DNA from: Patiria miniata
Lineage: Eukaryota; Echinodermata; Asteroidea; Valvatida; Asterinidae
Reading direction: 5' to 3'
Length of the DNA stretch: 64,000 nucleotides
Assembly: GCF_015706575.1 (NCBI RefSeq)
Contig: NW_024037072.1
Span: 19,345,162 to 19,409,161 of the forward strand
A program made the position numbers and the translations under genes. Each line of letters opens with the position of its first letter. Within the stretch, counting starts at the first letter, position 1. Below are positions 41,372 to 53,555 of this stretch, one piece after another. Under the pieces are notes generated by a model that searched no databases, had not been told where the DNA came from, and saw only the letters and a program-made list of their open reading frames with translations.

Positions 41372-44300
41372 CTGCAACACAATTTTCAACAAGAACGTAA
41401 ACCTTAAATGTCACAGCTTGATTTTAAGCTTATTGTTACTTTCTTGACCAAATTAAAAGCAAAAATTGAATACTGCAATTTGCTGGTACATTACGATATA
41501 GGCCTAGTGCATTCACAAACGTTCTTTATGACCAGATTCCCGATCCTCCTCAATAAAAGTCGTTAGTTTGACCCCTGAGACACAAATTTGAGACACAAAT
41601 TTGTGACCAAATTTGAAATTGCGTTCTTCTGTTGTGGTCATAATATTTACCAAGTTTTTATTTAGTGTTTGAGCGGAAACCAACAACTGACAGCAGCTTA
41701 CCTATGAGGGGGATAACCTCGGACGTGGGTGGGATAGTCTCGGCAACCAGCAGCAGGAACACGGTGAGGGCCAGCAGGATGGTGATGGTCAGCGTGATCT
41801 TCTCGCCGGCGTCAGACGGCAGGAAGAAACCAAACAAGACGATGGATGCGATCAGCACGCAGGGCAGCACCAGGTTGAACATGTAGAACAGGGACCGGCG
41901 CTCCAGTACCACGTAGAAGGTGACGATTGGGTAAGCCTCGGTACAACAAGGGTAGTAGCTGACCTCGCGCAATGCCGGCATCTCTGTAGATGAAAGGGGG
42001 GGGGAGTTATAGTCAAGTCGATCGCAAGTCAATCACAAGTCATTCAGTCTTGAGGGAAATGACAAGCTATTAAAAAATGACATTTTCTTTGTCATTGTTC
42101 ATCCTGTTTCTTGTAACCTATACTTGAGACTGACTTGTGATTTTACTTGTGATAGCCTTGCTCCAAGCCTGAATTTTGGATTTCCCGCGATTCAGCAGAT
42201 CACCATCTCCGGCAAGCGAGTTCAAGCCGACGCGGCGGTAGAGGGCGCTATAAACAAGATTTATCAAATGCAGTCTTGGGAACCTTGGGACTTTGTCCCG
42301 AGATATCCCGAGCATATCCATGCGCGCCATATTCAAGCTCCAGCAATGGGGGCGCTGTGTCCGTACTCACCGAGCAAGTTCCACTCCCCATTGCCCTGGA
42401 ACATGGAGGTATCGGCCGAGGTGACATTCAGCTGTAGGTTGAGCTGGTCACCGTGGAATGTCCAGGAACCGAACTTGAGCGAGCAGTTCTGAATGTCGAA
42501 GGGGAAGAAGAGCGGGTTCATCTCGCAGGCGCTCATCAGGATGGCCGGTGTCTTCCACGTGACTGTGCCGTCAAAATCGATGAGGGCACGCGTCTTGCGT
42601 ATACCACCATTTAGGTTGTCGTTGGCGCTGCGAGTAAAAAACATCATACCTAATATTAATTTCCTACCTTCTGGCGTACATATAACTTTAACCCCAGAAG
42701 TCATTGCACTCTGCTCGTTTGCTGATTAAATGCATTTAATTGCATTTTCTCGCGTATGATGAGTGTCCGTAAATTGAAGACTCCCTTCTCCCTTGCTGAC
42801 ATTTAAAACGATGCTTGATGCTATTTTTCACAAAATAAAAAATTTGACATCTGCACGTATTTGTACGCATTTCTTTTACATGGCTGCATATCTTTCTCAA
42901 AATTCTAACACACACTTCCATGTCTTCTTTTGGGAAATAACTAGATAAAAAAATAGGGTCCACTTTGTAGGAGGAACGAAGTTTTGGGGCGGGGGTGATT
43001 TTAAAAGAGCTCCAATATTGACAATGCCACTCATGACGTTATGCTCGCCACTTGCCCGTTCAGGCGAAACAGCTATGATCCAATCTGCTGTCATAATATT
43101 GCATAATGCCAACCAATACTTTCAAGCTACATGTACATCCATTGTGCAGAATAGACCAGTTTGCAGGAAGTCGGCATCATGTGACAACAGAACATTCTGA
43201 TTTCGTGAGCGGTGTGACAGGGCGCAGTCTTGATGTTCCTATCCATTATTTTGACCCTGTTCGATGCCACAAAAAGTAAGAGTTATGCTGAAGTTCCTAA
43301 TTCATTACCTTCCCACGTAATTAACGATACCAAGTGAGTTGGCCTTTCTATAGATTATTTTCTGCATGTGACTTCATACCAACGGGCAAACAAAGTGCAA
43401 CCCAAACAGTTAACCATCTTTGCATGCTATTTTGCCCGCATTTATGTCACAACTTTACGCCAATCACATTTCAAGAGTTACACATGCAGTGCAGGGTACC
43501 AGGTGGTTTTGGAGAACAGTTTGCTGAACGTTGGCATCGCGTAGGCATACGTACGTGACCACAACATCCAATTTGCAAATAAACAGCCCGTCTCAAAAAA
43601 AATGGTACAATCGAAAACGATTTATTTTTTCAATATTAAATCTCAACATAAGTAAGTCGTTTTGAGCATCACATTAAAGAAAAAAGACCAGGCTTTCCAA
43701 TACTTTTTGTTTCATCTCATTTGCTTTTGTCAATCCAGAGATAACTCCAGTTTACTGCGGAACACAAAAATCGAGTTTGTTTCTTTTGCCAAGTTGCAAT
43801 CTTTTGTGAGCTTCAAGACAGCATGGCACAGTACTCGAAACAACTCTGCCCATGCATAAAAGTGGCACAAAATCGATTTTGGTGTATCGCACTAAATTGA
43901 TTATATCTCTGAATTGACAAAAGCAAATAAGATCAAACAAACACTATTGGAAAGCCCAGTCTTTGTTCTTTAATATTATGTCAAGTATTAAGAATGACTT
44001 ATTTTGAAATTTCATATTTAACCATTTTTTTTTTCTGATTGTACCATTTTCTTTTTGACAGGCTGTATACAAGAAAGTGAACTCTTATTACTTGTTATAC
44101 AGAACGATGTCTGGTTTCCAGATGTCTGTAGACGGAAGAGTTATCTGAGTGATGTTGTAGAAATCGGGAGGGTTCCATTGAAGGTTGGAATCCTTCCATT
44201 GCTGAAAAAATCAATCAAATAGCATTAAAGGATAAGGCGTCAATATCGTCACTGTCAGAGTGTCACCATTTTGCCATTAGCGTAATTGATTATTTCTCAC

Positions 44301-47300
44301 AGTTAGACGCACCAATATCATTGTGTCATCGTAACCGATGTTACAACAAACATGACAACTATATACACAGTAATAGTGTAGCCAGAGAGCTACATCATTG
44401 TGCATTGCACGAAGGACAATATCCCTTATATGGTGCAGGTATCTCCACAAATGCTCTTTAATTAATACTTTAATTTACACATTGAATGCATACAATAGTT
44501 TTACTCAAGCCTATCCTGGCGACGAAAATACATTGCCTTCTGACTCCGCCCTACTGCATAAGGTCTATATCTACGGTTCATGATTCTACAAGACTGCAAC
44601 ATTTATTTTTTTTAAAGATATGAGCACCATTTGTAAAACTAATGGCACCTCTTTCTTGTTCCAAGTTAACTTACTTGATACATCCACACGCTGATGACCA
44701 TAATTTGGTTTTCCTCGTCCTGGGAAAACAAACACAAATTTGAAACCAAATGTATCATGTCAATTCTGTCATTTTCTTAAGCGCAACAACCAAGCCAAAT
44801 TGACCAAATAAAAATACATTGTGCTCGTTATCAAGTACTTATAGGTATTTGAAAATCAGATGTGAACTTTTTTTTGTCATTTACAAAAGGAAATGGTCCA
44901 CTGGCTTTGTCCTGCCCAGGGAGATACGCAGTGAACCGTGCAGTACACCGAGGAAAAAAATCGATTAGTTTACATTATAATGTCTACGCGGATGGCACGT
45001 ATGGTTCGAAACTTGCGCATACTGCACTGAACTGCCACTTAAAACTCATGTCGTCGTGAATTTAATGCGACACAATTTTGACCTTTATTGATTTTCGCAC
45101 ATTGACTCTAGGCTAGACTATTTTCAAGGATGCTTTGGTCCGTTTTGCCTCCAATTCTCAACCCAAAAAAGCCAAACGATTCACTGGCGTATACTCAACT
45201 GGCGTATAAATACCAGTTGCGTAGACTTGGTTTAATATAATAGAAAACGTTCAATCAATATTGTGTGCTGCCCGTCTTGTATGTGCTTTGGAAAATTAAA
45301 GGTGTACATCGTCCGGACATTTTTGTGGTTGTTCATGCTCTATTTTTGAACCGTCTTTCCAACTATTATCATGTCTTGGTAAACGCGTTTTCGAAAGTGC
45401 TCCATTAAGGAACAATTAAATAATCGACACAGAATCCGGATTGAAATATTTTTCAATTAGGGAAACACGACAACTGACATCCTTTTTGATGTTAAATCTC
45501 CAGCAATGTACTACCATACTCACCATATTAACAATCTCTACCAGCGTCATGTCCATCAGGACATCGATGACGTCACGGTGGTCGGCTACCGGCCTGACCA
45601 GTGGATAATAGTCTTGTAGGAGGTGGTCTACCAACTCGTACTCCTGGAGCTCCATAGATTGCACTGAGAAGGAAACAGTGGCTAGTTTAACACCCTGGTA
45701 ATATATGGTGAAATTTCATTGGACCAGAATTGATCACGTGGCGTATTTTACAACAGAGCCTGAAAGTTCCCCCCTGGTGGCGCGCTTCCGGAACCCTTGA
45801 ATAGGAAAATTATTGCGCAATTACTTTTGGTACATTGATTTCTTAAGAAAAAGCCTTTGTTTAACCCTTACTTGCATCTCAATTTATTGCAACTGAAAAA
45901 TCGCCTGATGTGAATTTTAAAATCGTACCAAACATTGACCATTCACTTCTGCAAATCTAAAATACATGTGGACTATTATGGCGACCATTGGGTAAAACTG
46001 AACCTTTCTTGTAGGGCTAAAAAAAAACAATTAAAATAAACTTGAAGGACACATTAGCATTTGCAAAAATATCTAAAATGACCGCTGATATGGACTGCAT
46101 TCAAGTCAGCTAGACTTAATCTAGAACCCATCGGCTGTAGGCAGGTGAATCTTCGCGCGCTGTTACACATTTTCGTCCTCAAGCCAGTACGCGATGTACA
46201 AATGAACGTGAACGAACAAGGAGACATATAGGAACGAAAATGCCGGATGTGAAAGGTCGTAAGAAAAATTCGTTTTTTAACGATCTCTAAGTGTTTTCTT
46301 GAGGAATACCAAGATAAAATCCAACACGAATTTTTCTTGGGGTGATTACGGTTAGAAATCATTCTGTCAAAAATTATAGCAAGTAAAAGGGCAGCCTGAG
46401 TGAAAATGCCCGTAGGCGGCCGCGCGAGGGGTCGTAGACGGGAAGCTCGCCGCGTGACCCTTTACTTTCAGTCTCTTTAATTTCAATGTGTGACCTCCTG
46501 AAAAAAAAATCAGTGGAGTCCATTTCCTGGGTACATCACCTTGATCGTTCTCAACTGTTTCTTAAATATTATCGTCCCCACAGTACAGTCACAATAATTA
46601 TGGTCTGAGAAAGAGGCTTTAGTTATTTTTTTTTCACCGTGGAGCAATTTCATGGCAGGCAGCATCAACATTCGGTACGGTACCCACCACCCTATACAGA
46701 GGGGCTATTGACCTACAACTTCTATATTTTGTTTGGCAGTTACCATCCCCTGACGTAATTATAGACTGTGTGTCAGGTACGTTTTTTACTTGCAGCAAAA
46801 TGAAGGAAAGCACTGCCCTTGTTCAAGTTAAAAGGATATTTCGTCCTGGAATGTGCCGAATCGGGCTACAAAACGCATTTTAATTGGAAAGAGAATTTAA
46901 ATGTACAGAATTTAAATATGCAGCGTTTTAGGGTTATTGTTGCGATGGCGCGAGAGAACGAATTTGACTTTAAACTAAATCGAGCTGTTTGGATGCTTAT
47001 CGAGATTCCAGTCTCAGATTATGTTCCTTTGAAAACATTTCTCAAAAAGGCATGTGTGTTCATCGGTTGAGTAAATATATATTGACGTATTTGAGTGAAA
47101 ACCACCTCCCTGTGTTAGATTAATCGAATATACCGCAGCTATTTGCCACGCCAGTCTGATGCTGTCACCGCGCCGAGATACATAATTCCATGACTTATTT
47201 ACGGCTGGAAATACGTATATCCGTACGCCACAAAAATTCCGCCGTGTCCGATGTAAACAACCGGGTTTTTTTTCTCGGGAACTGTAAGACATTAGGTTAC

Positions 47301-50300
47301 TTTCCTTCAAACTATGCAAATAGGATAAGTAAACAATCGAAAACCTAAAATATTCGGGGATTCAGGTCCTAATACCTCTATAAGTACATAGGCCTCCTTG
47401 TTTTCACATTACCGACGTTGGCTTATAAGCGCCGTATGGCATCAAATTTCGCAATTGCCCTAAATGTAGTCAATATCAGGATTGATAACAAACATTAGGC
47501 ATACAGGTATTTCGTCGGTGAAATGCATTCATTGCTGGTAAAATGCAACCAAATCCAACCAACAGCATATCAACGGGCAAAACGCGTTCGAAAAATGTTG
47601 GCCCTTTTTCCCCCAGGAATTTCGGCCACCAAAATAAGTCAGCATATACAGGGTGAGTAAAAAAAACGAAACCCAAATGTCGGGACCATTGTTTTAGTGA
47701 AGTTCTGCATGTAGCACTTTCAAATTCTCGGATATAAAAGCCCAATTCATAAGGGTTTTTTTAGTACAAGAATCATTCACATCACTTATGAGTTTTAAAC
47801 ACAACCGCCGTTTTAAAGCTCTGTCCACAGATCACAAAAAAGTGTGTGTTCTTTCAGCAAAACGAAAACGATTCACACACATCCTCATGTGATTCGTTTT
47901 CAATTTGCTGAAAGAACACTGAACTTTTTTTGTACATAAGTACATAAGTGATTTGAATGATTCTTGTACTAAAACAAAGCTTATGAATCGGGCTTTCAAA
48001 TCCTAGATTTTGAAAGTGCTACATGCAGAACTTCACTAAAACAATGGTCCCGACATTTGGGTTACTTTTTTGTTATTCACCCTGTATAGTCTCAAGGGCG
48101 GATCCAGGGGGAGGGGGGCCAAAGGGGGCCATGCCCCCCCCCCCCCCAAAAAAAAAACGAAACCCTTTTTTTTTTTTTTGGGACATCGCAATAAAGGCAG
48201 GCAATGAGTACACCACCATCTTTTCCTCAAAAAAACATTGGTTAAAGTGGTCAGAAATTGCCTCAGATCGCACCACAGAGCATCTAGAATCCAACAAAAT
48301 TTCGGAGCCCTTAAGCGGGCCCCGAACCCCACGCCGTAATTTTTTTGACCCACTTTTTTGGGTGACCAAAATATTTTTTGGCCCCCAAAAAATTGTGTTC
48401 TGGATCCGCCCTTGTATAGTCTGAATCTTTAGAGTTGGAAATCAGTATGCAGAATCTTAAGGTCTGGAACCGAACACTAATTTTGTGCGTGCGCACGAAA
48501 CATTCGCACAAAATGCACGTGCGTTGGTTTGGGTAGTAAACTACTCACAATGCCTTAAGTCTGCTTTTCGAATGTCACAAAATGTGTGTGTGAAAGCGAT
48601 TAACGTTCACTAACGTGCATGGATAGGGCGATTGGAACGAGGAAACGATTGTGTAGTAGGCCCCCTAAATCATTTAAAAAGCTCTGGATTATTTTGCGGT
48701 ACATGTACCGGTAATTTCCGGCCGCAATGATTTGTACAATGGAGGATCCACATGGCAGATTCTGCGAGATGCCTTTTTTTTTAATGATAACTGACTTCTC
48801 GGATGATACCCAAAGTGTTGACAGGACAGGTAACCTGTCGCCTTCTTGTGTAAGAAGATTTAAAAAGGTTGCATGACCTTTTGCTCATCATCAGCGTGAA
48901 GAAATACATAAAAGGGATGATTTCATTCTTACGTTTGGCCGCAGTCACCATGGCCCGATACGTCGACTTGAATTGCCCAAACAGATATATGGTGCAGAAT
49001 GCGACTGGCTGGCGTGAACTTCTGGGACTAATGTCACCGAACCGATCTCCGTAATTCAATTTTTCAAGGTAGTTTGCATTGGCTGACCTTTCATAACAAT
49101 ATGCACCATACGGTGTGATCCAATGTAGTGATCCATAGTTTTATTCCTTGGGTAAGAAAAAACGTTTGGGAATATAAACTCCCATGCATACTCATGCCCT
49201 TGTAAGAACGACATTTTTTTAAGGGACATCTCCTTGTTTTGGGGACTTGAAAAATAATTATTTCCCCCCCCCCGCAAAAAAGAATTGTGGAGGTGCGGTG
49301 CGTGTCACGTCATTCCATGCTTCCACCTCTCATTGCAATGGTTTTCTATTTTCTGATATTTGTGTTGGCGTTTCCTCTTCAATGCAGTCAAAACTGTAAA
49401 CGCTGTATATTCAAAGACTAATAAATAACCAGCTTTCTATTAAAAAAAAGCGAAACCTAAACACGTCCTTGCTTTTTCAAATGGCAATACGTAGGAGTTT
49501 TGCTGCTTTTGAGATATTCTAAAAACGGACGTGACAGAAATGTCAGTTTAGGTGCGCGGTTTGATGCATAATTATGAACTATTTCAGCACATTCGGCTAT
49601 TACCTTTCCTCTTTTTTATTCAAAGCCATTTCCCCCCTAAATGTTAAACAAGTCGCCCTTTTGCCTCTAAAAACCGCATTTCTTCTTGTGGCAACGCATT
49701 CGTTTTTGGGAATTAAAGCAAAATGAACACCTTTAATCGCATTTGGGTGAAAAGAATACCCATGCCATAGACCGTACACCTTTAATACATTCGGCGCGGT
49801 CACTGCCGTTAGTGCGCGGAAATAACAGGTTACCTGAGGGGCTCGCCTACCTTACCGAGAATACACCTCACACCCCGGCAATCTCCAGCGATTTATGCAT
49901 AATTACAACCAATACTGGTACATCAACTTTGTTTACACTCCAGCGAGCACATTTACAATTTACAGCCCAAAGGTCTTCGTGGTTTTTTTTTTCTTCCTGC
50001 CATGCGGGATAAAAATTAATTTGGCTTTGGTCGAGTGGAAAAATGGACAGAACTATAAAGTCATGTTTTTGATGTACAGTTGAGTGGCAAATTCTCGGTA
50101 TACTGAGTTCAATATCGATGCTATTTTGAGATCAATTATTTGGAGAAAATCTAAAACTGCATTTGGATGTAATAATGTGATTAGCGATTGAAAAATCCGT
50201 TCACTTTGTTGCTATCATCTTGAACCTTGTGCATGAAAAGTACGGTATCCATATCGAAGTCGACTTGTACAAGCTGAAACCAGATGTGTTAATCTGACAA

Positions 50301-51782
50301 CACAGGTATTTATTTTCAGTGTCGTAGCCGTGGTCACCTGTAATCATCATCATCATCATCACCACCACCATCACCATCCCCTTAATCACCATCTATATCA
50401 CCATCATTACTGATATTGCTATTATCGTGGCCATCTTTATCACCTTGGTTAACATAATTAATTCGTGTTACCTTTTACGAACACTAATTTTGTCCGGCTA
50501 TGATCTCAAGGAGGAAAACACTACAGTACTTGAACTAATATCTCGCCCTTTCAACTCGTCATTTTCATCTCATCAGTTCCACCTCATCACTTTCTTAATT
50601 GGGTTTTGAGCCAATCTTTATATTATCGTCAAAATTGACGAAATGAGACCCTCTTACTAAAAACTGTCTGAGCCATTTTGTTGTGAAATCGTGTCGCCCT
50701 CTGATCTCCTTACGTAGAGCTAGTACACTATTGGTAAGGAACATACATAATGAACCCGATGGAACAACACATCCGTTCCCATCTGCCGTGCTATACCGTA
50801 CACGCCATTCTCCATCGACATCAATCGCGTGGTCCATCATTCGGTTCCCCAGTCAACCCGGTACTCCATCCATTATTTCGCCGAATATAATTACGCTGTT
50901 TATTGTGGTGGGAAACGGTCTATGCTTGGAATGGCGCGCAAATGTAATGCATACTATTGGTTTTGGTGGATAAAAGAAAATTGGTTGAAATTTGAAAGTG
51001 TTTCTGACGGCCAACGCAAAATGGGTGATGTTCGTCTGTTAAAATTGGTCGTTTACAGGAAATCCCTTGTAGTTCTTGCCACGACAACATAATTAAATAG
51101 GTCACTGATAATATCCACATCTATATCAAAACTGCAGCTAATTTGATATTATAACGCCGACCTCAATTACCGAACTCTGAACAGTGAAAGGCTATGTACT
51201 AGACAAAATTATGTTTTATTACATCAGGCCTAAAGCAAAGGAGACACTGTGGATGTTGATCAGCAAGCAGGAAGTGCATTAACGTGTACATCGTGGATTG
51301 ACGATGAGACACCAGTATATAAATAGCGAAAAAGTGGATAGATTAATTTCTTAAAAGGGGAAATATATATCCACCGAAACCCCTGAAGTTTGTATTGTTA
51401 TCTTATTTTATCCGAGAAACGAATCGAAAAATAAATGTGGCATACGTTTTTGAATAAAATGTGATACATGTAGACTTACCTGAATACAATCACTTAATCT
51501 TATATTTCGTTGATTTTATGTTATCGGATCGGTTTTGTTTTGAAAAATGCTAACATCGATGTTTTAATATACCAGCACCCTTCAAAAAAATATCTAAAAT
51601 CTAGAATATGACATGTTATGTTCGACAGTGTCTACACTCAATCATGCATAGACGTGCGTATATCGACAATGACCAAATAGTACGTGCATATGATAATGTG
51701 ATTGAATCTTACCGTGGATGCGAGTCGCAACAAGGAACAGCGCGGCAAAGGTGACGGGGGCAAGTCCCGTCAGTCGCCCCAT
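40776..51782 (-). CDS. Nicotinic acetylcholine receptor alpha-type subunit, 7 exons
   Basis: A Cys-loop ligand-gated cation channel subunit of the plasma membrane. Joining the seven exons gives exactly 1500 nt (499 aa plus stop), all with GT/AG borders and matching phases. Residues 1-23 form a signal peptide. The ligand-binding domain carries loop A (WKPDIVLYN), a Cys-loop C156-C170 enclosing FPFD, loop B (GSWT), and loop C with vicinal C220-C221 in [10 protein letters not shown], which defines an alpha-type subunit. M1 is about 240-262. M2 is about 270-289, with Glu268 at -1', Leu278 at 9' and Glu289 at 20', indicating cation selectivity. M3 is about 304-325. The cytoplasmic loop of about 145 residues is His/Gln/Asp-rich; M4 is about 472-493. 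Exons 2-4 measure 140, 45 and 110 bp, the sizes conserved in vertebrate alpha7-type genes. M2 resembles both alpha7/9/10 and alpha2-4 groups, so subtype is left open. Confidence 0.95.
41702..41983 (-). CDS. nAChR exon 6, loop C, M1 and M2
   Basis: 282 nt, acceptor TTTCATCTACAG, donor GTAAGCTG. It carries [10 protein letters not shown], then M1, and the pore-lining M2 starting [14 protein letters not shown], and ends PLIG in phase 1. Confidence 0.95.
42371..42627 (-). CDS. nAChR exon 5, Cys-loop and loop B
   Basis: 257 nt, acceptor TTACTCGCAG, donor GTGAGTACGG. It contains both Cys-loop cysteines (C156 and C170) around [13 protein letters not shown] and loop B GSWTFHG. The MNPL stretch before FFPFD departs from the usual (I/V)DVxW pattern. 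Confidence 0.94.
43582..44067. mobile_element. Fold-back (long inverted repeat) element in nAChR intron 4
   Basis: About 486 bp with arms of nearly 200 bp that match at roughly 75-80%. The ends read AACAGCCCGTCTCAAAAAAA at the left and TTTTTGACAGGCTGTA at the right, with ATGGTACAATC just inside both. TA flanks both sides (43580-43581 and 44068-44069), so it is a Tc1/mariner-type MITE. The arms repeat words such as GGCTTTCCAATA and TTTGCTTTTGTCAAT in mirrored order. There is no coding sequence; open frames on both strands are reflections of the two arms. Confidence 0.85.
44092..44201 (-). CDS. nAChR exon 4 (110 bp), loop A
   Basis: Encodes [16 protein letters not shown] and onward to WKPDIVLYN. 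Acceptor TTTTTTCAG, donor GTAATAAG, ending phase 2. A fold-back mobile element ends only 24 nt beyond the donor side of this exon. Confidence 0.93.
44675..44719 (-). CDS. nAChR exon 3 (45 bp)
   Basis: Encodes [15 protein letters not shown] (residues 71-85), the loop D strand, which ends in the VWxxQ core. Acceptor TTTTCCCAG, donor GTAAGTTA. The exact 45-bp size is conserved in nicotinic receptor genes. Confidence 0.93.
45524..45663 (-). CDS. nAChR exon 2
   Basis: 140 nt, acceptor TTCTCAG, donor GTGAGTATG. It encodes residues 24-70, including the conserved LVRPVAD segment of the N-terminal helix and first beta strand. Length and phase equal vertebrate alpha7 exon 2. Confidence 0.93.
47647..48086. 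mobile_element. 440-bp near-complete palindrome in nAChR intron 1
   Basis: The left end is TACAGGGTGAGTAAAAAAAA and the right end is TTTTTTGTTATTCACCCTGT followed by A. TA lies on both sides (47645-47646 and 48087-48088). The left arm words GTCGGGACCATTGTTTTAGT, TTCTGCATGTAGCACTTTCA, TAGTACAAGAATCATTCA and GTGTTCTTTCAGCAAA all return in reverse complement. The whole unit therefore folds into one hairpin with a loop of only a few bases. The first 20 bp match the mariner-type terminus at 12978. Confidence 0.9.
48093..48414 (+). mobile_element. hAT MITE copy 1, with perfect 8-bp target duplication
   Basis: It begins CAAGGGCGGATCCAGG and ends CTGGATCCGCCCTTG (15-bp inverted ends). It is bordered by identical 8-bp TATAGTCT at 48085-48092 and 48415-48422, the hallmark of hAT insertion. 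The inside carries C14, A10 and T13 runs and no transposase. The target duplication overlaps the outer two bases and TA flank of the fold-back element at 47647-48086, so this copy inserted later. It lies in intron 1 of the nicotinic receptor gene. Confidence 0.92.
50343..50418 (+). repeat. ATC/ACC trinucleotide microsatellite
   Basis: CATCATCATCATCATC runs into ACCACCACCATCACC and then imperfect ATCACC copies. It lies in intron 1 of the receptor gene. Confidence 0.85.
51713..51782 (-). CDS. nAChR exon 1: start codon and signal peptide
   Basis: The ATG at 51782 opens a hydrophobic leader ([20 protein letters not shown]). The exon ends CACG followed by the donor GTAAGATT. It is 70 nt and ends in phase 1. 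Intron 1 (45664-51712) is about 6 kb and contains a fold-back element and a hAT MITE. Confidence 0.88.
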
Positions 51783-52815
51783 GACTCTAGTCGAGCAGCA
51801 CCCTGAAGATCTACAACCCCGTTGTACTAAAAAAAAAATAGCTTTTTGAATTTATAATTTGGGATCAATTCCGCGTTGTTTTCGCACCAGGCAGTGTGAT
51901 TTCCTCTCCACGTGTGTCTCTGGATTGAGAAGACGGTGGGCTGAAGCGACGCGCTTGATTAGTGTGATGCGAGGAATGCTCCGTGTAGGGAAATGAATTG
52001 AAGCAGTGTGGTACCGTAGAGCCAAACCTCTCCTCAGCAGAAATGCCTCGACAGATGCTAACGTTCGATAGTCATTACCGCACCGCCCCGACCACGGGCA
52101 CTTAGATTTTAAGCGCTGATTACTTTAACTGGAGGACGGTCTTCCTCATCGTCGATCTCGGTCGGTGGAGATTGCAAGAGTCTGTGAGAGGATGCCATTG
52201 ATGAATAGGTTGCTGTACGTAATGCGTACGTATCCTTACGTAACGGATGGCATCTTTTCCAACCTGCGAGTCGGTGGGCTCAGCTCTGCACACCTTCGGC
52301 CGGACATAAGTGGCTTTCACGGCCTGGCATCGATCGCCCTCCGTGCCGCGGAGAGGTCAATAAATGTTAACGCGAAAGCACTACCCTGTGTTCTCCATCC
52401 AACCACGTCACTCTGGGTTTTTAATGAGAAGCGCGCGTCGGGTAGGCCATACAACGCATGAGGGAAATAAGCAAAAGTGATCGAAATATTCTGAGCGTGA
52501 TGGCACAAAATGGTGGCGCTGTTTCAAGCATTTTGTTGTAAACACCCGTATTTTTTAAATTCACATATGTACATATTTTTATCAGAGCGCTTGCCGAGTG
52601 ATAATTAAGTAGTTCTTCCATTATTACCTATACAGAAGCAATTTTTATTTTGTTATTTGGTTAAAAACAGAATTTTCACAATCAATTTGTTTGTGTCTGG
52701 GTGTCGTTAAGGGGAAGTTGAACTACCATCTTTTTCTAACATTTTTTTTCAGTTTCTCTAAGATATCGTAAGGGCTAAGTCGAATTGAAAGGTTTTAAGC
52801 ATAGGCTATACTGCT
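51783..52815. other. Upstream region of the nAChR gene
   Basis: Lies directly 5' of the receptor start codon (minus strand), so it should hold the promoter and 5' UTR. A possible acceptor (ATCTTCAG) about 20 bp before the ATG would allow an upstream untranslated exon, but this is not proven. No other gene is seen. Confidence 0.4.
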
Positions 52816-53075
52816 CAAGGGCGGATCCGGGGGGGCCAAAGGGGGCCATGGCCCCCCCCCCCAAAAAAAAAAACGAAACCATTTTTTTTTTTTTTTATGT
52901 GACATCGCAATAAAGGCAGGCAATGAGTACACCACCATCTTTTCCTCAAAAAAACATTGGTTAAAGTGGTCAGAAATTGCCTCAGATCGCACCATAGAGC
53001 ATCTAGAATCCAAAAAATTGTCGGGGCCCTTAAGCGGGCCCCGAACCCCAAAATTGTGTTCTGGATCCGCCCTTG
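52816..53075 (+). mobile_element. hAT MITE copy 2
   Basis: Same ends as copy 1 (CAAGGGCGGATCC … GGATCCGCCCTTG), with an almost identical interior. It lacks about 60 bp near the 3' end, where copy 1 continues after CCCCGAACCCCA; a short CCCCA microhomology spans the deletion. The flanks ATACTGCT and ATGCTGCT form an 8-bp target duplication with one difference. Confidence 0.9.
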
Positions 53076-53099
53076 ATGCTGCTTCACTTTTTAATAATA

Positions 53100-53555
53100 C
53101 TCAACATAACGCGATACCCAATGTTATATGAAGCTTACATTTGAACGATCTTCATATTAATCTAAAAATCCCTGTTGATAATAACACTCATGAGTATTGC
53201 ATCAAATTTCTTACGGAATTGATAGTTGTAGGGTGTCATTTTAATAGTTACCACTCTCGATCCCCAGTTTATGTTTTCAAAAATGTATTTTAAAATGTAC
53301 GTTTAAATTTTCCTGTAATATTAAATCTGACAGTTTTACGTCGCCTCTCAATTAAGAGTGGTTTCTTTTGAGCTGAATGATTACTTATAATTAAATCAGT
53401 GTACTCTATGCTGAACTACAGACATGTATTCGTCTGCTCCCGATAGATGATTATTAAAGACATGCAGCATTTAAAGTCCAAATAACCAGGGCAAGCTTAC
53501 GACCATGGACAAATCTGGACCGTTTGTTCCTGGGAAAAGTAGCGGTTCTCTTCAA
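53100..53555. other. Spacer between hAT MITE and satellite array
   Basis: AT-rich sequence with no gene or repeat recognised. Confidence 0.4.

Noticed and set aside
43662-43940. Coding frames on both strands sharing FxLICFCQxRD-like peptides
   Set aside because: They are the two arms of the fold-back element translated in opposite directions, which explains their similarity.
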